A DNA stretch of 64,000 nucleotides from Yanghanlia caeni. GTDB taxonomy: Bacteria; Pseudomonadota; Gammaproteobacteria; Burkholderiales; Burkholderiaceae_B. The stretch lies in assembly GCA_030733815.1 (NCBI GenBank), contig JAUZQE010000009.1, positions 29,755 through 93,754 of the forward strand, read 5' to 3'. Below the pieces are notes generated by a model. That model was not told where the DNA came from, made no database searches, and saw only the letters and a list, made by a program, of their open reading frames with translations. This document shows, in pieces, positions 26,422 through 35,064 of the stretch (within the stretch, counting starts at the first letter, position 1; each line of letters opens with the position of its first letter). The position numbers and the translations under genes are program-made.

Positions 26422-27717
26422 ATGCCCGACCCGACACCCGCAGACTTCACCCCGCGCCGGGTGAACGACACCGAGAGCAAGCGCAAACGCCTGCGCGTCG
26501 CACGCCGCCGTGCGACCGGGCTGCTCGTGCTGTTTGGCGTCGTCTATGTGCTGGCCACGCACTTTGGCGCCGTGCATGGTTCGCTGGCCTGGGTCGCCGC
26601 ATTCTCCGAAGCCGCCCTGGTGGGCGCGCTCGCCGACTGGTATGCCGTGGTGGCACTGTTTCGCCATCCCCTTGGCATACGGCGCTTGCCGCACACGGCC
26701 ATCATTCCCCGCAACAAAGACCGCATCGCCGACAACCTCGGCGAGTTCATTCAGGGCGAGTTTTTCTCGCGCGATCGCATCGTCACCGTCATCGATGCGA
26801 TCGATCCGGCGCGCCGCGCGGCCGCATGGCTGCGCACCCCGGCCAATGCAGAAAAGGTGGCATCCTGGCTGCGTAACGGCGTGCGCAACGCCGGTGGGCT
26901 GCTGAATGAAGACGAGGTGCGCGGCTACCTGCAGCGTGCCGTCTCGCGCCATATTCTGGCCACCGACCTGGCCGCGCTGGCCGGCCGCATACTGGCCAGC
27001 CTGACGCGCAGCGGCCGTCATCACGAAGTGCTGAACCTGCTGTTGCGCTACACGGCCGGGCAGCTGCGTCGGCCCGAGCTGCAGCAGACGCTCAACAGCC
27101 TGTTTGCCGAAAAGCTGCCGCTGTACTTCCCGCGCCTCAAACATTGGGCGGGCACCAAGGGCGGCGAGTTCACCGCGCGCACGCTGGCGGAACTGCTGGA
27201 AGAAGTGGAGCAGACGCCGGATCACGCGCTACGGGCCCATTTCGAAGCCTGGCTGCAGGAATTCACGCATGCGCTGCAGCATGACCCCGACTACCGCTGG
27301 CGTCTCGAAACGCTCTCGCGCAAGGTGGCGCAACACCCGGCGCTGCACCGCTATGTCGATGAAGTATGGACGGAATGGCGCGCGGCGGCTACGCGCGATC
27401 TGCATGCGCCCGACTCACGCTTTGAGGCGTTTCTCGCACGTCAGGTCTTGCGCTTTGGCGAGGTGCTCGACAACGACGACGCCATGCGCGCATGGGTGAA
27501 CGCCCGGGCCAGGCGCTACGCCCCGCAACTGGTCGAGCGTCACCGTGCCCGGCTGGGCCGCTTCATCGCCGACAAGATGAAGGAATGGAACGAAAGCGAA
27601 TTGGTCGACAAGCTGGAACTCAATATCGGCGCCGACCTGCAATACATCCGCATCAATGGCGCGCTGGTGGGTGGCGCGGTGGGGCTCGTCATCCACGCCG
27701 CATCACGCTATCTCTGA
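26422..27717 (+). CDS. DUF445 membrane protein
   Basis: About 431 residues from the ATG at 26422 (a GTG at 26413 is an alternative). After a basic N-terminus come two membrane helices (GLLVLFGVVYVLATHFG and an AALVGALADWYAVVALF segment), then a long soluble coiled-coil-rich region and a final hydrophobic stretch (GALVGGAVGLVIHAASRYL). The DWYAVVALFRHPLG motif followed by PHTAIIPRNKDRIADNLGEF is the DUF445/YjiN hallmark. The function is unknown. It stands alone between the ABC operon and hsp20. Confidence 0.82.
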   Translation: MPDPTPADFTPRRVNDTESKRKRLRVARRRATGLLVLFGVVYVLATHFGAVHGSLAWVAAFSEAALVGALADWYAVVALFRHPLGIRRLPHTAIIPRNKDRIADNLGEFIQGEFFSRDRIVTVIDAIDPARRAAAWLRTPANAEKVASWLRNGVRNAGGLLNEDEVRGYLQRAVSRHILATDLAALAGRILASLTRSGRHHEVLNLLLRYTAGQLRRPELQQTLNSLFAEKLPLYFPRLKHWAGTKGGEFTARTLAELLEEVEQTPDHALRAHFEAWLQEFTHALQHDPDYRWRLETLSRKVAQHPALHRYVDEVWTEWRAAATRDLHAPDSRFEAFLARQVLRFGEVLDNDDAMRAWVNARARRYAPQLVERHRARLGRFIADKMKEWNESELVDKLELNIGADLQYIRINGALVGGAVGLVIHAASRYL

Positions 27718-27739
27718 TCTGCAGCAATCTTCTAACTCA

Positions 27740-27753
27740 TTGATTCAAATCAA
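27740..27753 (+). promoter_or_regulatory. perfect FNR/Anr box before hsp20
   Basis: TTGAT-TCAA-ATCAA matches the FNR/Anr consensus exactly and lies 100 bp upstream of hsp20. A TCTTGAAA element, similar to a sigma32 -35 box, follows at 27763-27770. Together they suggest joint oxygen and stress control. The sequence match is direct; binding is inferred. Confidence 0.6.
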
Positions 27754-27852
27754 TTTAAGGGCTCTTGAAATCGGGATGCTGACTCTTAATTAATTCATGT
27801 AGAGGCAACGATTCATGGTGAATCCGCGCCTCAGACATGCAAGGAGCTGATT

Positions 27853-28275
27853 ATGAATCAACTGAGTACCCGCCGAGACCCGTTTGCCGATCTGCTGCGC
27901 GGCTTCTTTGTGCGCCCGGTCGATTTCGATTTCAACGGCACGCTGCAGTCGCCCGAAATGCGCGTCGACGTGAAGGAAGCTGACGGCCATTTTGAAGTGC
28001 TGGCCGAGCTGCCCGGTATCGACAAGCAGGATATTCACGTGAACATCGACGGCCAGACGGTATCGATCAGTGCCGAACGCAAACAGGAAAAGGAAGAGAA
28101 GGACGGCGAACGCGTCCTGCGCACCGAACGCTACTACGGCAAGGTGTCGCGCAGCTTCCAGCTGGGGCACGAAATCGATGAGGCCAACGCCAAGGCCAAA
28201 TTCACCGACGGCGTGCTGGAACTGATTCTGCCCAAGAAGGCGGCCAGCCCGACCCGCCGCCTCACCATTGAATAG
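27853..28275 (+). CDS. Hsp20/alpha-crystallin small heat-shock protein
   Basis: A 140-residue holdase chaperone. After an N-terminal arm (DPFADLLRGFFVRPVDF) the alpha-crystallin domain runs from MRVDVKEADGHFEVLAELPGI to KFTDGVLELILPKK, including the family's L-x-x-GVL motif. The C-terminal extension ends in SPTRRLTIE, whose L-T-I resembles the I-x-I oligomer contact. AAGGAG precedes the ATG. It binds unfolding proteins without ATP. Upstream FNR-type and heat-shock-like elements suggest induction under oxygen limitation and protein stress. Confidence 0.93.
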   Translation: MNQLSTRRDPFADLLRGFFVRPVDFDFNGTLQSPEMRVDVKEADGHFEVLAELPGIDKQDIHVNIDGQTVSISAERKQEKEEKDGERVLRTERYYGKVSRSFQLGHEIDEANAKAKFTDGVLELILPKKAASPTRRLTIE

Positions 28276-28366
28276 GCACGACTAATCCTGGCGCGCGTAC
28301 TGCCTGCGACGCTCGCGGTGATGCCGCGCCAGGGTTCGCTTGGTGGCACAGTTACAAAAGCCACCA

Positions 28367-29875
28367 TTACAAGCCGCCGCCACCCTGACGCAGGGCGGCA
28401 ACTTCATCCTCCACCTCGTCGAAGATCGCCTGAACTTCGGGTTCGGGCTCGCCGCCGGCCAGACTCACCACATAAATCGCCAGCGCGCCGAATACGAACC
28501 CCGGCACAATCTCATACAGGTCGAACCAGCCGAACTGCTTCCAGATCAGCACTGTTGCCGCACCCACGATCATGCCCGCCAGTGCCCCGTTCAGCGTCAT
28601 GCGCTTCCAGGTCAGGGAAAGAATGACCACGGGCCCGAATGCCGCACCAAAGCCCGCCCACGCGTAGCTCACCATGCCCAGCACCCTGCTCTCGGGGTCA
28701 GATGCCAGCAACACCGCGATAATGGCAATGGCAAACACCATCGCACGCCCGAACCACACCAGCTCGCGCTGGCTCGCCTCCTTGCGCAGGAAGGTCTTGT
28801 AAATATCTTGCGTGAGCGAACTGGAACACACCAGCAGCTGGGCCGACAGCGTGCTCATGATGGCCGCCAGCACCGCCGCCAGCAGCATGCCCGCGATCCA
28901 CGGCCAGAACAGAATCAGCGCCAGCTCGATAAACACCCGCTCTGAGTTCGCATTGACGCCCGCAGCCTGATCGGGGTGTGCCTCGAAGTAGGCAATGCCG
29001 AAAAACCCCACTGCCACAGCGCCGGCCAGACACAGAATCATCCAGGTCATGCCGATGCGCCGTGCGCCGGGAATCGCACGCACGGATTCCGCTGCCATGA
29101 AACGCACCAGAATGTGCGGCTGCCCGAAATAGCCCAGTCCCCAGGCCAGCAGCGAAATGATGGCAATGGCGTTCAGGTTGCCGAACCAGTCGAGATTGGC
29201 GGGATCGACCGCCGCCACGGCATCCAGACTGGGGCCCGGCCCGCCCAGGGAAAGGATGACCATGATGGGGGCGAGCACCAGCGCCACGAACATGAGTGAG
29301 GCCTGAATCGTGTCGGTCCAGCTCACCGCCAGAAAGCCGCCAATGAACACATAAGCCATCGTGCAGAAGGCTCCCACCCACATGGCCCAGACATACGGCA
29401 GCCCGAACATGCTCTCGAACAGGCGGGCGCCCGCCACCACGCCGGAGGCGGCGTACAGCGTGAAGAAAATCAGAATCACCACGGCCGACACCACCCGCAG
29501 CACATTGCGCCGGTCGTTGAAGCGGTTGGAAAAAAAATCCGGCAGCGTGAGCGCGTCACCGGATTTTTCGGTGTACATGCGCAGCCGGGCAGCGACGAAC
29601 CGCCAGTTCAAGTATGCGCCAATGATCAGCCCGATGGCGATCCACGATTCGGAAAGGCCGGCCAGATACACCGCACCGGGCAGGCCCATGAGCAGCCAGC
29701 CGCTCATGTCCGAGGCTCCGGCGGCAAGCGCCGTAACGAAGCTGCCCAGCCTGCGACCGCCCAGAATGTAATCGGACAGGTCGTTGGTGGAACGATAGCC
29801 GAGCCATCCGATCAGCAGCATCGCCGCAATGTAGATGCCGAACATGATGACGATGGGTGTGCCTACGATCTGCAT
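28367..29875 (-). CDS. putP: sodium/proline symporter PutP
   Basis: A 502-residue sodium:solute symporter with about thirteen membrane helices. Characteristic segments are SDYILGGRRLGSFVTALAAGASDMSGWLLMGLPGAVY near the N-terminus (sodium-binding helix 2 region), WRFVAARLRMYTEKSGDALTLPDFFSNRF, and WGLGYFGQPHILVRFMA. These match E. coli PutP closely in length and order. It imports proline with sodium for use as carbon or osmolyte. No putA lies nearby. It is divergent from the SDR gene at 30012. Confidence 0.93.
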   Translation of the reverse strand: MQIVGTPIVIMFGIYIAAMLLIGWLGYRSTNDLSDYILGGRRLGSFVTALAAGASDMSGWLLMGLPGAVYLAGLSESWIAIGLIIGAYLNWRFVAARLRMYTEKSGDALTLPDFFSNRFNDRRNVLRVVSAVVILIFFTLYAASGVVAGARLFESMFGLPYVWAMWVGAFCTMAYVFIGGFLAVSWTDTIQASLMFVALVLAPIMVILSLGGPGPSLDAVAAVDPANLDWFGNLNAIAIISLLAWGLGYFGQPHILVRFMAAESVRAIPGARRIGMTWMILCLAGAVAVGFFGIAYFEAHPDQAAGVNANSERVFIELALILFWPWIAGMLLAAVLAAIMSTLSAQLLVCSSSLTQDIYKTFLRKEASQRELVWFGRAMVFAIAIIAVLLASDPESRVLGMVSYAWAGFGAAFGPVVILSLTWKRMTLNGALAGMIVGAATVLIWKQFGWFDLYEIVPGFVFGALAIYVVSLAGGEPEPEVQAIFDEVEDEVAALRQGGGGL

Positions 29876-30011
29876 GGGACGCCTCCACGAGATGTTTGAG
29901 CCTTGAATGAGCTAGGATACTCCGCCCGCTACGCAGGCGCGTTAAAGTTGCAACGTGTCACATCGGTGGCGCCTCGTCGGCGCCGCGCTGCAAACTGGAG
30001 AATGACCACAA

Positions 30012-30767
30012 ATGAGTGAACGCAAAATCGCCCTGGTGACCGGGGCCGGCTCGGGTATCGGCAGGGCGGTTGCCCTGGCCCTCATGAAGGACGGATGGGA
30101 TCTTGCCCTGGCCGGTCGCCGCGTCGACGCCCTGGAAGCCACAGCTCAGGCCGGAAAGCAATTTGGAGGCCGCTGCCTCGTGCAGTCGACCGACGTGAGC
30201 GATCCGGATAGCGTGGATCACCTGTTCGAACGCATCGGCAACGAGTTCGGCCGCCTTGATCTGCTGTTCAACAATGCCGGAATCTTCACCAAACCTGCCA
30301 GCATCGAAGACATTCCATACGAGCACTGGCAGGCCGCGCTCAACGTCAATATCACCGGTTACTTCCTGTGCACGCAGCGGGCGTTCCGCCTGATGAAGTC
30401 ACAGCAGCCGCGTGGTGGGCGCATCATCAACAACGGCTCGATATCGGCCCATGCGCCACGCCCCCAGGCCACCTGCTACACCACCACCAAACACGCGGTA
30501 ACCGGGCTCACCAAAGCCACGTCACTCGACGGCCGGGCCTACGACATTGCCTGCGGCCAGATCGATATCGGCAATGCCGCCAGCGACATGACCGACGTCA
30601 TGCGCAGGGGTGTGATGCAGGCCGACGGCAGCATCCGGCCCGAACCGCTCATGGACGTGGAGGACGTGGGCCGTGCGGTGGTCTACATGGCAAGCCTGCC
30701 GCTGGAATCAAACGTACAGTTCATGACCGTGATGGCGACCAACATGCCGTTCATTGGCCGCGGCTGA
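30012..30767 (+). CDS. short-chain dehydrogenase/reductase
   Basis: A 251-residue SDR. The cofactor motif is TGAGSGIG at residues 12-19, NNAG at about 90-93, and the catalytic set comprises serine in [12 protein letters not shown] and YTTTK, all present. GGAG lies before the ATG. The downstream neighbour is a GntP-type acid permease separated by two GGGTTAACCC palindromes. This suggests that the SDR oxidises a hydroxy acid brought in by that permease, but the substrate is not identifiable from motifs. Confidence 0.87.
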   Translation: MSERKIALVTGAGSGIGRAVALALMKDGWDLALAGRRVDALEATAQAGKQFGGRCLVQSTDVSDPDSVDHLFERIGNEFGRLDLLFNNAGIFTKPASIEDIPYEHWQAALNVNITGYFLCTQRAFRLMKSQQPRGGRIINNGSISAHAPRPQATCYTTTKHAVTGLTKATSLDGRAYDIACGQIDIGNAASDMTDVMRRGVMQADGSIRPEPLMDVEDVGRAVVYMASLPLESNVQFMTVMATNMPFIGRG

Positions 30768-30785
30768 AATCGAACCACAATTTTC

Positions 30786-30816
30786 GGGTTAACCCCATGA
30801 TTTGTCGGGTTAACCC
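30786..30816. promoter_or_regulatory. tandem GGGTTAACCC palindromes upstream of gntP-family gene
   Basis: Two identical 10-bp palindromes, GGGTTAACCC, begin at 30786 and 30807, 21 bp apart (two helical turns), 88-117 bp before the permease start. Identical, in-phase sites are typical of cooperative dimers of a transcription factor. A related GTTAACCC occurs at 34107-34114 between the LysR and VOC genes. Confidence 0.55.
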
Positions 30817-30902
30817 TGAAAATATTTGCTTCTTCCTGCTAAACTTCCGAGTTTGGCGGCGCCCCTGGGCGCCGCTTCCGTGTTTACAGAAGGAGCTTCC
30901 GA

Positions 30903-32315
30903 ATGGCCAGTACATTGGCAATCGTCGTCTCCCTGATTCTGCTGATGTATCTGGCATATCGGGGCATCACCGTCCTGCTGCTCGCGCCGCTCATGGCGGC
31001 GCTGGCAGTGCTGCTTTCGGGTGAAATCGGCATCTTCCTGCCGATCTACACCGACACCTTCATGAAGGCCCTGGGCGGCTACGTCATGCAGTTCCTGCCC
31101 ATCTTCCTGCTGGGCGCGCTGTTCGGCCAGCTGATGGCCGACTCGGGCGCCGCCCATTCGATCTCGCAGTGGATCGTGAACAAGCTGGGTGAACGGCACG
31201 CCATCATCACGGTGGTGCTTGCCTGCGGCATCCTCACCTATGGCGGCGTTTCGCTGTTCGTGGTGGCCTTTGCCATTTACCCGATCGCGCGCGACCTCTT
31301 TCAGGCCGCCGACATTCCCAAGCGCCTGATACCGGCCACCATTGCGCTGGGTTCGTTCACCTTCACCATGACCGCGCTGCCCGGCACACCCGCCATCCAG
31401 AACGCCATTCCCATTCCGTACTACGGCACCAACGTCTTCGCGGCCCCGGGTCTGGGGATCATCGCCGGCGCAATCATGCTGGGTCTGGGGCTGTGGTGGC
31501 TGCAAAGCCGCGCGAGCCGCGCGCGCCTTGCGGGAGAGGGCTACGGCCAGCACGTGGAAGCGGACGACGACACACCGGCCAACGGTGCCGCCACCCCCAA
31601 CAGCGCGCTGTCACACATGCCGCTGCTGCTTGCGATACTGCCGCTGGTGCTGGTGGTGGGCGTCAACGCCCTGTTCACCTACGTGGTGTTCCCGGGCATG
31701 GACATGAGCTTCATCACCGAACGCTTCCCGCACCTCGAGCCCTCGCGCATTGCCGGCCTGTGGGCGCTGATCATTGCGCTGGCCGTGGCCTGCTGCGTGC
31801 TCGTCGTGTCGCGCCTGGGCCGCTGGACCAACCTGCGCGCCACCGTCAACAAGGGCGTGTTCGGCTTCATGCTGCCGCTGTTCAACACGGCATCGGAAGT
31901 GGGGTACGGTGCAGTCATCGCCGGGCTCGCCGGCTTTGCCATCATTCGTGACGCCGTGCTCAACGTCACCCCGCACAACCCGTTGATTTCCGAAGCCATC
32001 GCCATGAACGTGCTGGCCGGCATCACCGGGTCGTCGTCAGGCGGCCTGAGCATCGCGCTGCAGACGCTGGGCGCCGATTACCTGCGCATGGCCCAGGAAG
32101 TCGGCATCAGCCCCGAATTGCTGCACCGCGTCGCCGTTCTGGCCGCCGGTGGCTTTGACACGCTGCCCCATTGCGGCGCGATCATCACGCTGCTGTCGAT
32201 CTGCAAGCTCACGCACCGCCAGTCGTACCTGAACATTGCGGCCGTGACCATGGGGGGGCCGTTCATCGCGCTCGTTTCCGTCATCACGCTGGGCACCCTG
32301 TTCGGCAGTTTCTGA
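30903..32315 (+). CDS. GntP-family permease
   Basis: A 470-residue transporter with about twelve to fourteen membrane segments. It opens with AIVVSLILLMYLAYRGITVLLLAPLMAALAVLLS and includes LPIFLLGALFGQLMADSGAAHSISQWI, GTPAIQNAIPIPYYGTNVFAAP and NVLAGITGSSSGGLSIALQTLG, all typical of the GntP/DsdX ion-transporter superfamily. AAGGAG precedes the ATG. Family members take up gluconate, D-serine or beta-hydroxybutyrate with protons. With an SDR gene just upstream, a hydroxy-acid substrate is likely, but this is inference. Confidence 0.88.
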   Translation: MASTLAIVVSLILLMYLAYRGITVLLLAPLMAALAVLLSGEIGIFLPIYTDTFMKALGGYVMQFLPIFLLGALFGQLMADSGAAHSISQWIVNKLGERHAIITVVLACGILTYGGVSLFVVAFAIYPIARDLFQAADIPKRLIPATIALGSFTFTMTALPGTPAIQNAIPIPYYGTNVFAAPGLGIIAGAIMLGLGLWWLQSRASRARLAGEGYGQHVEADDDTPANGAATPNSALSHMPLLLAILPLVLVVGVNALFTYVVFPGMDMSFITERFPHLEPSRIAGLWALIIALAVACCVLVVSRLGRWTNLRATVNKGVFGFMLPLFNTASEVGYGAVIAGLAGFAIIRDAVLNVTPHNPLISEAIAMNVLAGITGSSSGGLSIALQTLGADYLRMAQEVGISPELLHRVAVLAAGGFDTLPHCGAIITLLSICKLTHRQSYLNIAAVTMGGPFIALVSVITLGTLFGSF

Positions 32316-32655
32316 TTACCTTTCCCCGCGTGCCGGCCGCCTGTTCACGGGCCGGTCCGGCACCGGCGGCAACTCCTCGTCCCCTTCCCTCCGACCGCTG
32401 GAAACCCGCATGGGCGCTGCATTGCAGCAATTTGCGGGCGCCTCAGTGATTGCCCTAATTCGCCCCAATAACCCTACATGGGATGCTGTTTTTCGGAGCA
32501 GAATCGCTATACTGATCCGAAAGCTTGAAGTTTCAAAGGGTCTTCAACCTAACACTCAATCAGCGCATCACACGTCATGAACACCACGAAGCACTAGAGA
32601 AGGCTGCAGCCTTGCATCGAGGGACAAGCCATGCAGCCCGACCAAGGAGGTTCGC
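32316..32655. other. 340-bp intergenic region with promoter and palindrome
   Basis: This gap follows the permease and precedes lipocalin. A GC-rich hairpin-forming stretch (32330-32370) may terminate the permease transcript. A TATACT -10 box lies at 32508-32513 without a strong -35. A perfect 14-bp palindrome AAGGCTGCAGCCTT sits at 32600-32613, about 40 bp before the lipocalin start. No credible gene is present. Confidence 0.5.
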
Positions 32656-33168
32656 ATGCAGTTGTTGGCTACACGACAGGAATCACAACTTATCACGCAC
32701 CCCAACCTCGACCTGCGCAAGTATGCAGGCCTATGGTACGAATATGCGCGGCTGCCCAACGGTTACCAGGTCGATTGCACCGGCGAGGTCACGGTCGATT
32801 ATGACCTGCAGGAAGACGGTACGCTCGAAGCCCGCTTCAGCTGCGCCAATTCCCAATGCGAAATTCTCAACGCCGTGGCTGAAATGCGCCCCTCCCGGCG
32901 CTTCGACCCTCAGGATCCGGCCAAGCTCGAGATCCGTTTCAGTTCAGACTGGCTCTCGGCGCCTTCCTCGGTATGGCGCGACCACTGGATTCTGTACGTT
33001 GACCCCGACTACCAGCATGCGATGATCGGCACTCCCGACCGACGCTGCCTATGGATGCTCGGGCGCAGCCGCATACCCGACCGCATGGCCCTGCAGCAGA
33101 TGCTGCGTTATGCCGCGCAACTGGGTTTCCGTGTGAACCGCGTGCTTCGCACCGGCGAGACCGGCTAG
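32656..33168 (+). CDS. lipocalin-family protein (Blc-like, no signal peptide)
   Basis: A 170-residue single-domain lipocalin. The first structurally conserved region reads DLRKYAGLWYEYARLPN, containing the G-x-W motif. The third is seen as HWILYVDPDYQHAMIGTPDRRCLWMLGR. C-terminal helix RMALQQMLRYAAQLGF is also typical of Blc. AGGAGG precedes the ATG. Unlike E. coli Blc it lacks a lipoprotein signal, so it may be cytoplasmic. Bacterial lipocalins bind fatty acids or lysophospholipids under membrane stress. Confidence 0.85.
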   Translation: MQLLATRQESQLITHPNLDLRKYAGLWYEYARLPNGYQVDCTGEVTVDYDLQEDGTLEARFSCANSQCEILNAVAEMRPSRRFDPQDPAKLEIRFSSDWLSAPSSVWRDHWILYVDPDYQHAMIGTPDRRCLWMLGRSRIPDRMALQQMLRYAAQLGFRVNRVLRTGETG

Positions 33169-33192
33169 AGGCACGCTCGGGCACGGCCCTGC

Positions 33193-34104
33193 TCAGGCCG
33201 TGCCCAGCATCGGGCGGGCGCCCACAAAATCGAACAGGAAGGTCTTGAAATCTTCCGCTGCGGGCGACAACGAACGCCCCTGTCGGGTGAATACGTAGAA
33301 GCTGCGAAAGACCTCCGGGTCGCGTAACGGGCGCATTTCGAGCCGGTACAGCTGCACCAGCGACGCCGCGTAGCTGATGCAGACCGTAATGCCCAGGCCC
33401 GCATTCACCATGGCAAGCGCCGTGGACATGAAGGCGACCTCGTGCGTGGGCGAAAAATTCAGCCCGCGGTTCGCGGCGCGCAGATCGAGCGCCAGCCGCT
33501 CGGTGAACTGGCCCTGCAACGTGGTGAGCGGGTAGCGCAAGACATCACGCCACGAAATCGCTTCAAGCTCGCCCAACGGATGCCCCGTGGGAAACACCAC
33601 CATGAACGGGCCACGAAAAAGCGTCGTGGCCGCAATGTCGGAATTCGGTTCGCGCTCGGGCCCGATGCCGAAATCGACTTCACCCGAGAACACGCGTGAC
33701 ATGACGCTTTCCACCGCGCAATCGACCACCTTCACGCGTATCGCCGGGCGTGCCACAGCATAGGCGGCCACGATCTCGGGCAGCAGCGTGGAGGCCATGA
33801 GCTGGGGCGCCGCCACACGCGCCACCCCGGTCTTGAGGGCCTGGCGCTGCTCGACCTCCTCCATGACCCGGTCGAGGTCATTCAGAATCTTCTCGACCAG
33901 CGGATACAAATCGCGTCCGACATCCGAAAGCCGGGTGCGCCGTGTGCTGCGGTCGATCACGCGCAGGCCCAGGGCACTTTCGAACTCCTTGATGAGGCCG
34001 CTGAGCGCCGACTGGGTGATGAACAGGCTCTCGGCCGCCAGCGTGAAGCTGCCGGTACGCGCTACCGCGACGAACGCCCGGAGCTGACGCAGCGTCACTG
34101 TCAT
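33193..34104 (-). CDS. LysR-family transcriptional regulator
   Basis: A 303-residue full-length LysR protein. The winged helix is MTVTLRQLRAFVAVARTGSFTLAAESLFITQSALSGLIKEFE at the N-terminus. The effector domain includes RVAAPQLMASTLLPEIVAAYA, GEVDFGIGPE and VNAGLGITVCISYAASL. It is divergent from the VOC-family gene at 34201 with 96 bp between starts, the standard arrangement for a LysR regulator and its target. A GTTAACCC element just upstream of its start resembles the palindromes before the GntP-type permease. Confidence 0.92.
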   Translation of the reverse strand: MTVTLRQLRAFVAVARTGSFTLAAESLFITQSALSGLIKEFESALGLRVIDRSTRRTRLSDVGRDLYPLVEKILNDLDRVMEEVEQRQALKTGVARVAAPQLMASTLLPEIVAAYAVARPAIRVKVVDCAVESVMSRVFSGEVDFGIGPEREPNSDIAATTLFRGPFMVVFPTGHPLGELEAISWRDVLRYPLTTLQGQFTERLALDLRAANRGLNFSPTHEVAFMSTALAMVNAGLGITVCISYAASLVQLYRLEMRPLRDPEVFRSFYVFTRQGRSLSPAAEDFKTFLFDFVGARPMLGTA

Positions 34105-34200
34105 CTGTTAACCCGATAAGTTGATTAAAAAATACTGTTTGAATGATAAATGCCCTTGAAGTCTAATGCATTCATGATCCTATGAACCAGGAGGACCGGC
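34105..34200. promoter_or_regulatory. divergent LysR/VOC control region
   Basis: The 96-bp AT-rich divider contains TTAACCCGATAAGTTGATTAA-like sequence, an interrupted TTAA...TTAA inverted repeat starting at 34108, where a LysR tetramer could bind. GGAGG-type ribosome binding sequence precedes the VOC ATG. The regulator assignment follows the usual divergent LysR arrangement and is inferred. Confidence 0.4.
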
Positions 34201-34740
34201 ATGAAGATCAAAAAAATTCACCATGTGGCGTATCGCTGCAAGGACGCCAAGGAGACCGTCGAGTGGTACCAGAAGTACCTCAATATGGATTTCATTCTGG
34301 CGATCGCCGAAAACGAAGTTCCGTCCACCAAAGAACCCGACCCGTACATGCACATCTTTCTGGATGCGGGCGGCGGCAATATTCTGGCGTTTTTCGAACT
34401 GCCCACCAAGCCGGAAATGGGCCGCGACCCCAACACACCGGCCTGGACCCAGCACCTGGCGCTGGAGGTCGACTCGATGGAAGACCTGCTCAACACCAAA
34501 GCCAGGCTTGAGGCCGACGGCTACAAGGTCATTGGCCCCACCGATCACACCATCTTCAAGTCGATCTACTTCTTCGACCCCTCGGGGCACCGCCTGGAGC
34601 TGGCGTACAACACGGGTACGCCAGACATGCACAAGAAGCTCGATGAAGTGAAATGGGACATGCTGAACGAATGGGCCGAAACCAAACGCGCACCCCAGCA
34701 CGCCCGCTGGATGCACGACGGCAGCTTCAGCGAGGCCTGA
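34201..34740 (+). CDS. VOC-superfamily (glyoxalase/extradiol dioxygenase) protein
   Basis: A 179-residue protein with paired beta-alpha-beta-beta-beta units. IKKIHHVAYRCKDAKETVEWYQKYLNMDF opens module 1 with a metal-ligand histidine; WTQHLALEVDSMEDLLNTKARL opens module 2 with another. FFDPSGHRLELAYN carries the metal-binding glutamate. It is thus a credible metalloenzyme of the glyoxalase I or ring-cleavage dioxygenase type. The C-terminal tail is rich in tryptophan and charged residues. It is divergent from a LysR gene likely to control it. The substrate is unknown. Confidence 0.85.
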   Translation: MKIKKIHHVAYRCKDAKETVEWYQKYLNMDFILAIAENEVPSTKEPDPYMHIFLDAGGGNILAFFELPTKPEMGRDPNTPAWTQHLALEVDSMEDLLNTKARLEADGYKVIGPTDHTIFKSIYFFDPSGHRLELAYNTGTPDMHKKLDEVKWDMLNEWAETKRAPQHARWMHDGSFSEA

Positions 34741-34854
34741 ACCCCCTGGCGGTACCGCAGCACTTCCCCCCCAATGCTGCGGTTCGGGGCGCCGCCATGC
34801 CGGCGCCCTTCTTCATTTAGGGCGGCACCCCGCATGCGTCAGCGCCGCACACCC

Positions 34855-35064
34855 TCAGGCGTCGAGCGTGAAACCCACCTTTACGGTGACCTGCCAGTAT
34901 GCCACCTTGCCCTCGCGCACGTGGCCGCGCGTTTCCACCACCTCGAACCAGCTGATATTGCGCACGGTTTCGCTGGCCCGCTCGATTGCCGTGCTCACGG
35001 CGTCTTCGATACTGGTGGTCGATGAGCCGGTCAGTTCGATGCTCTTGTATACGTGGTTGCTCAT
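34855..35064 (-). CDS. dodecin family flavin-binding protein
   Basis: A 69-residue dodecin: [21 protein letters not shown], then [20 protein letters not shown] and [21 protein letters not shown]. The tryptophan in ISWFEV is the residue that stacks on the flavin. Dodecins form hollow 12-mers storing riboflavin, FMN or CoA. AAGGAG precedes the ATG, and the start overlaps the stop codon of pckG by ATGA, so the two are translationally coupled, an unusual pairing. Confidence 0.93.
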   Translation of the reverse strand: MSNHVYKSIELTGSSTTSIEDAVSTAIERASETVRNISWFEVVETRGHVREGKVAYWQVTVKVGFTLDA

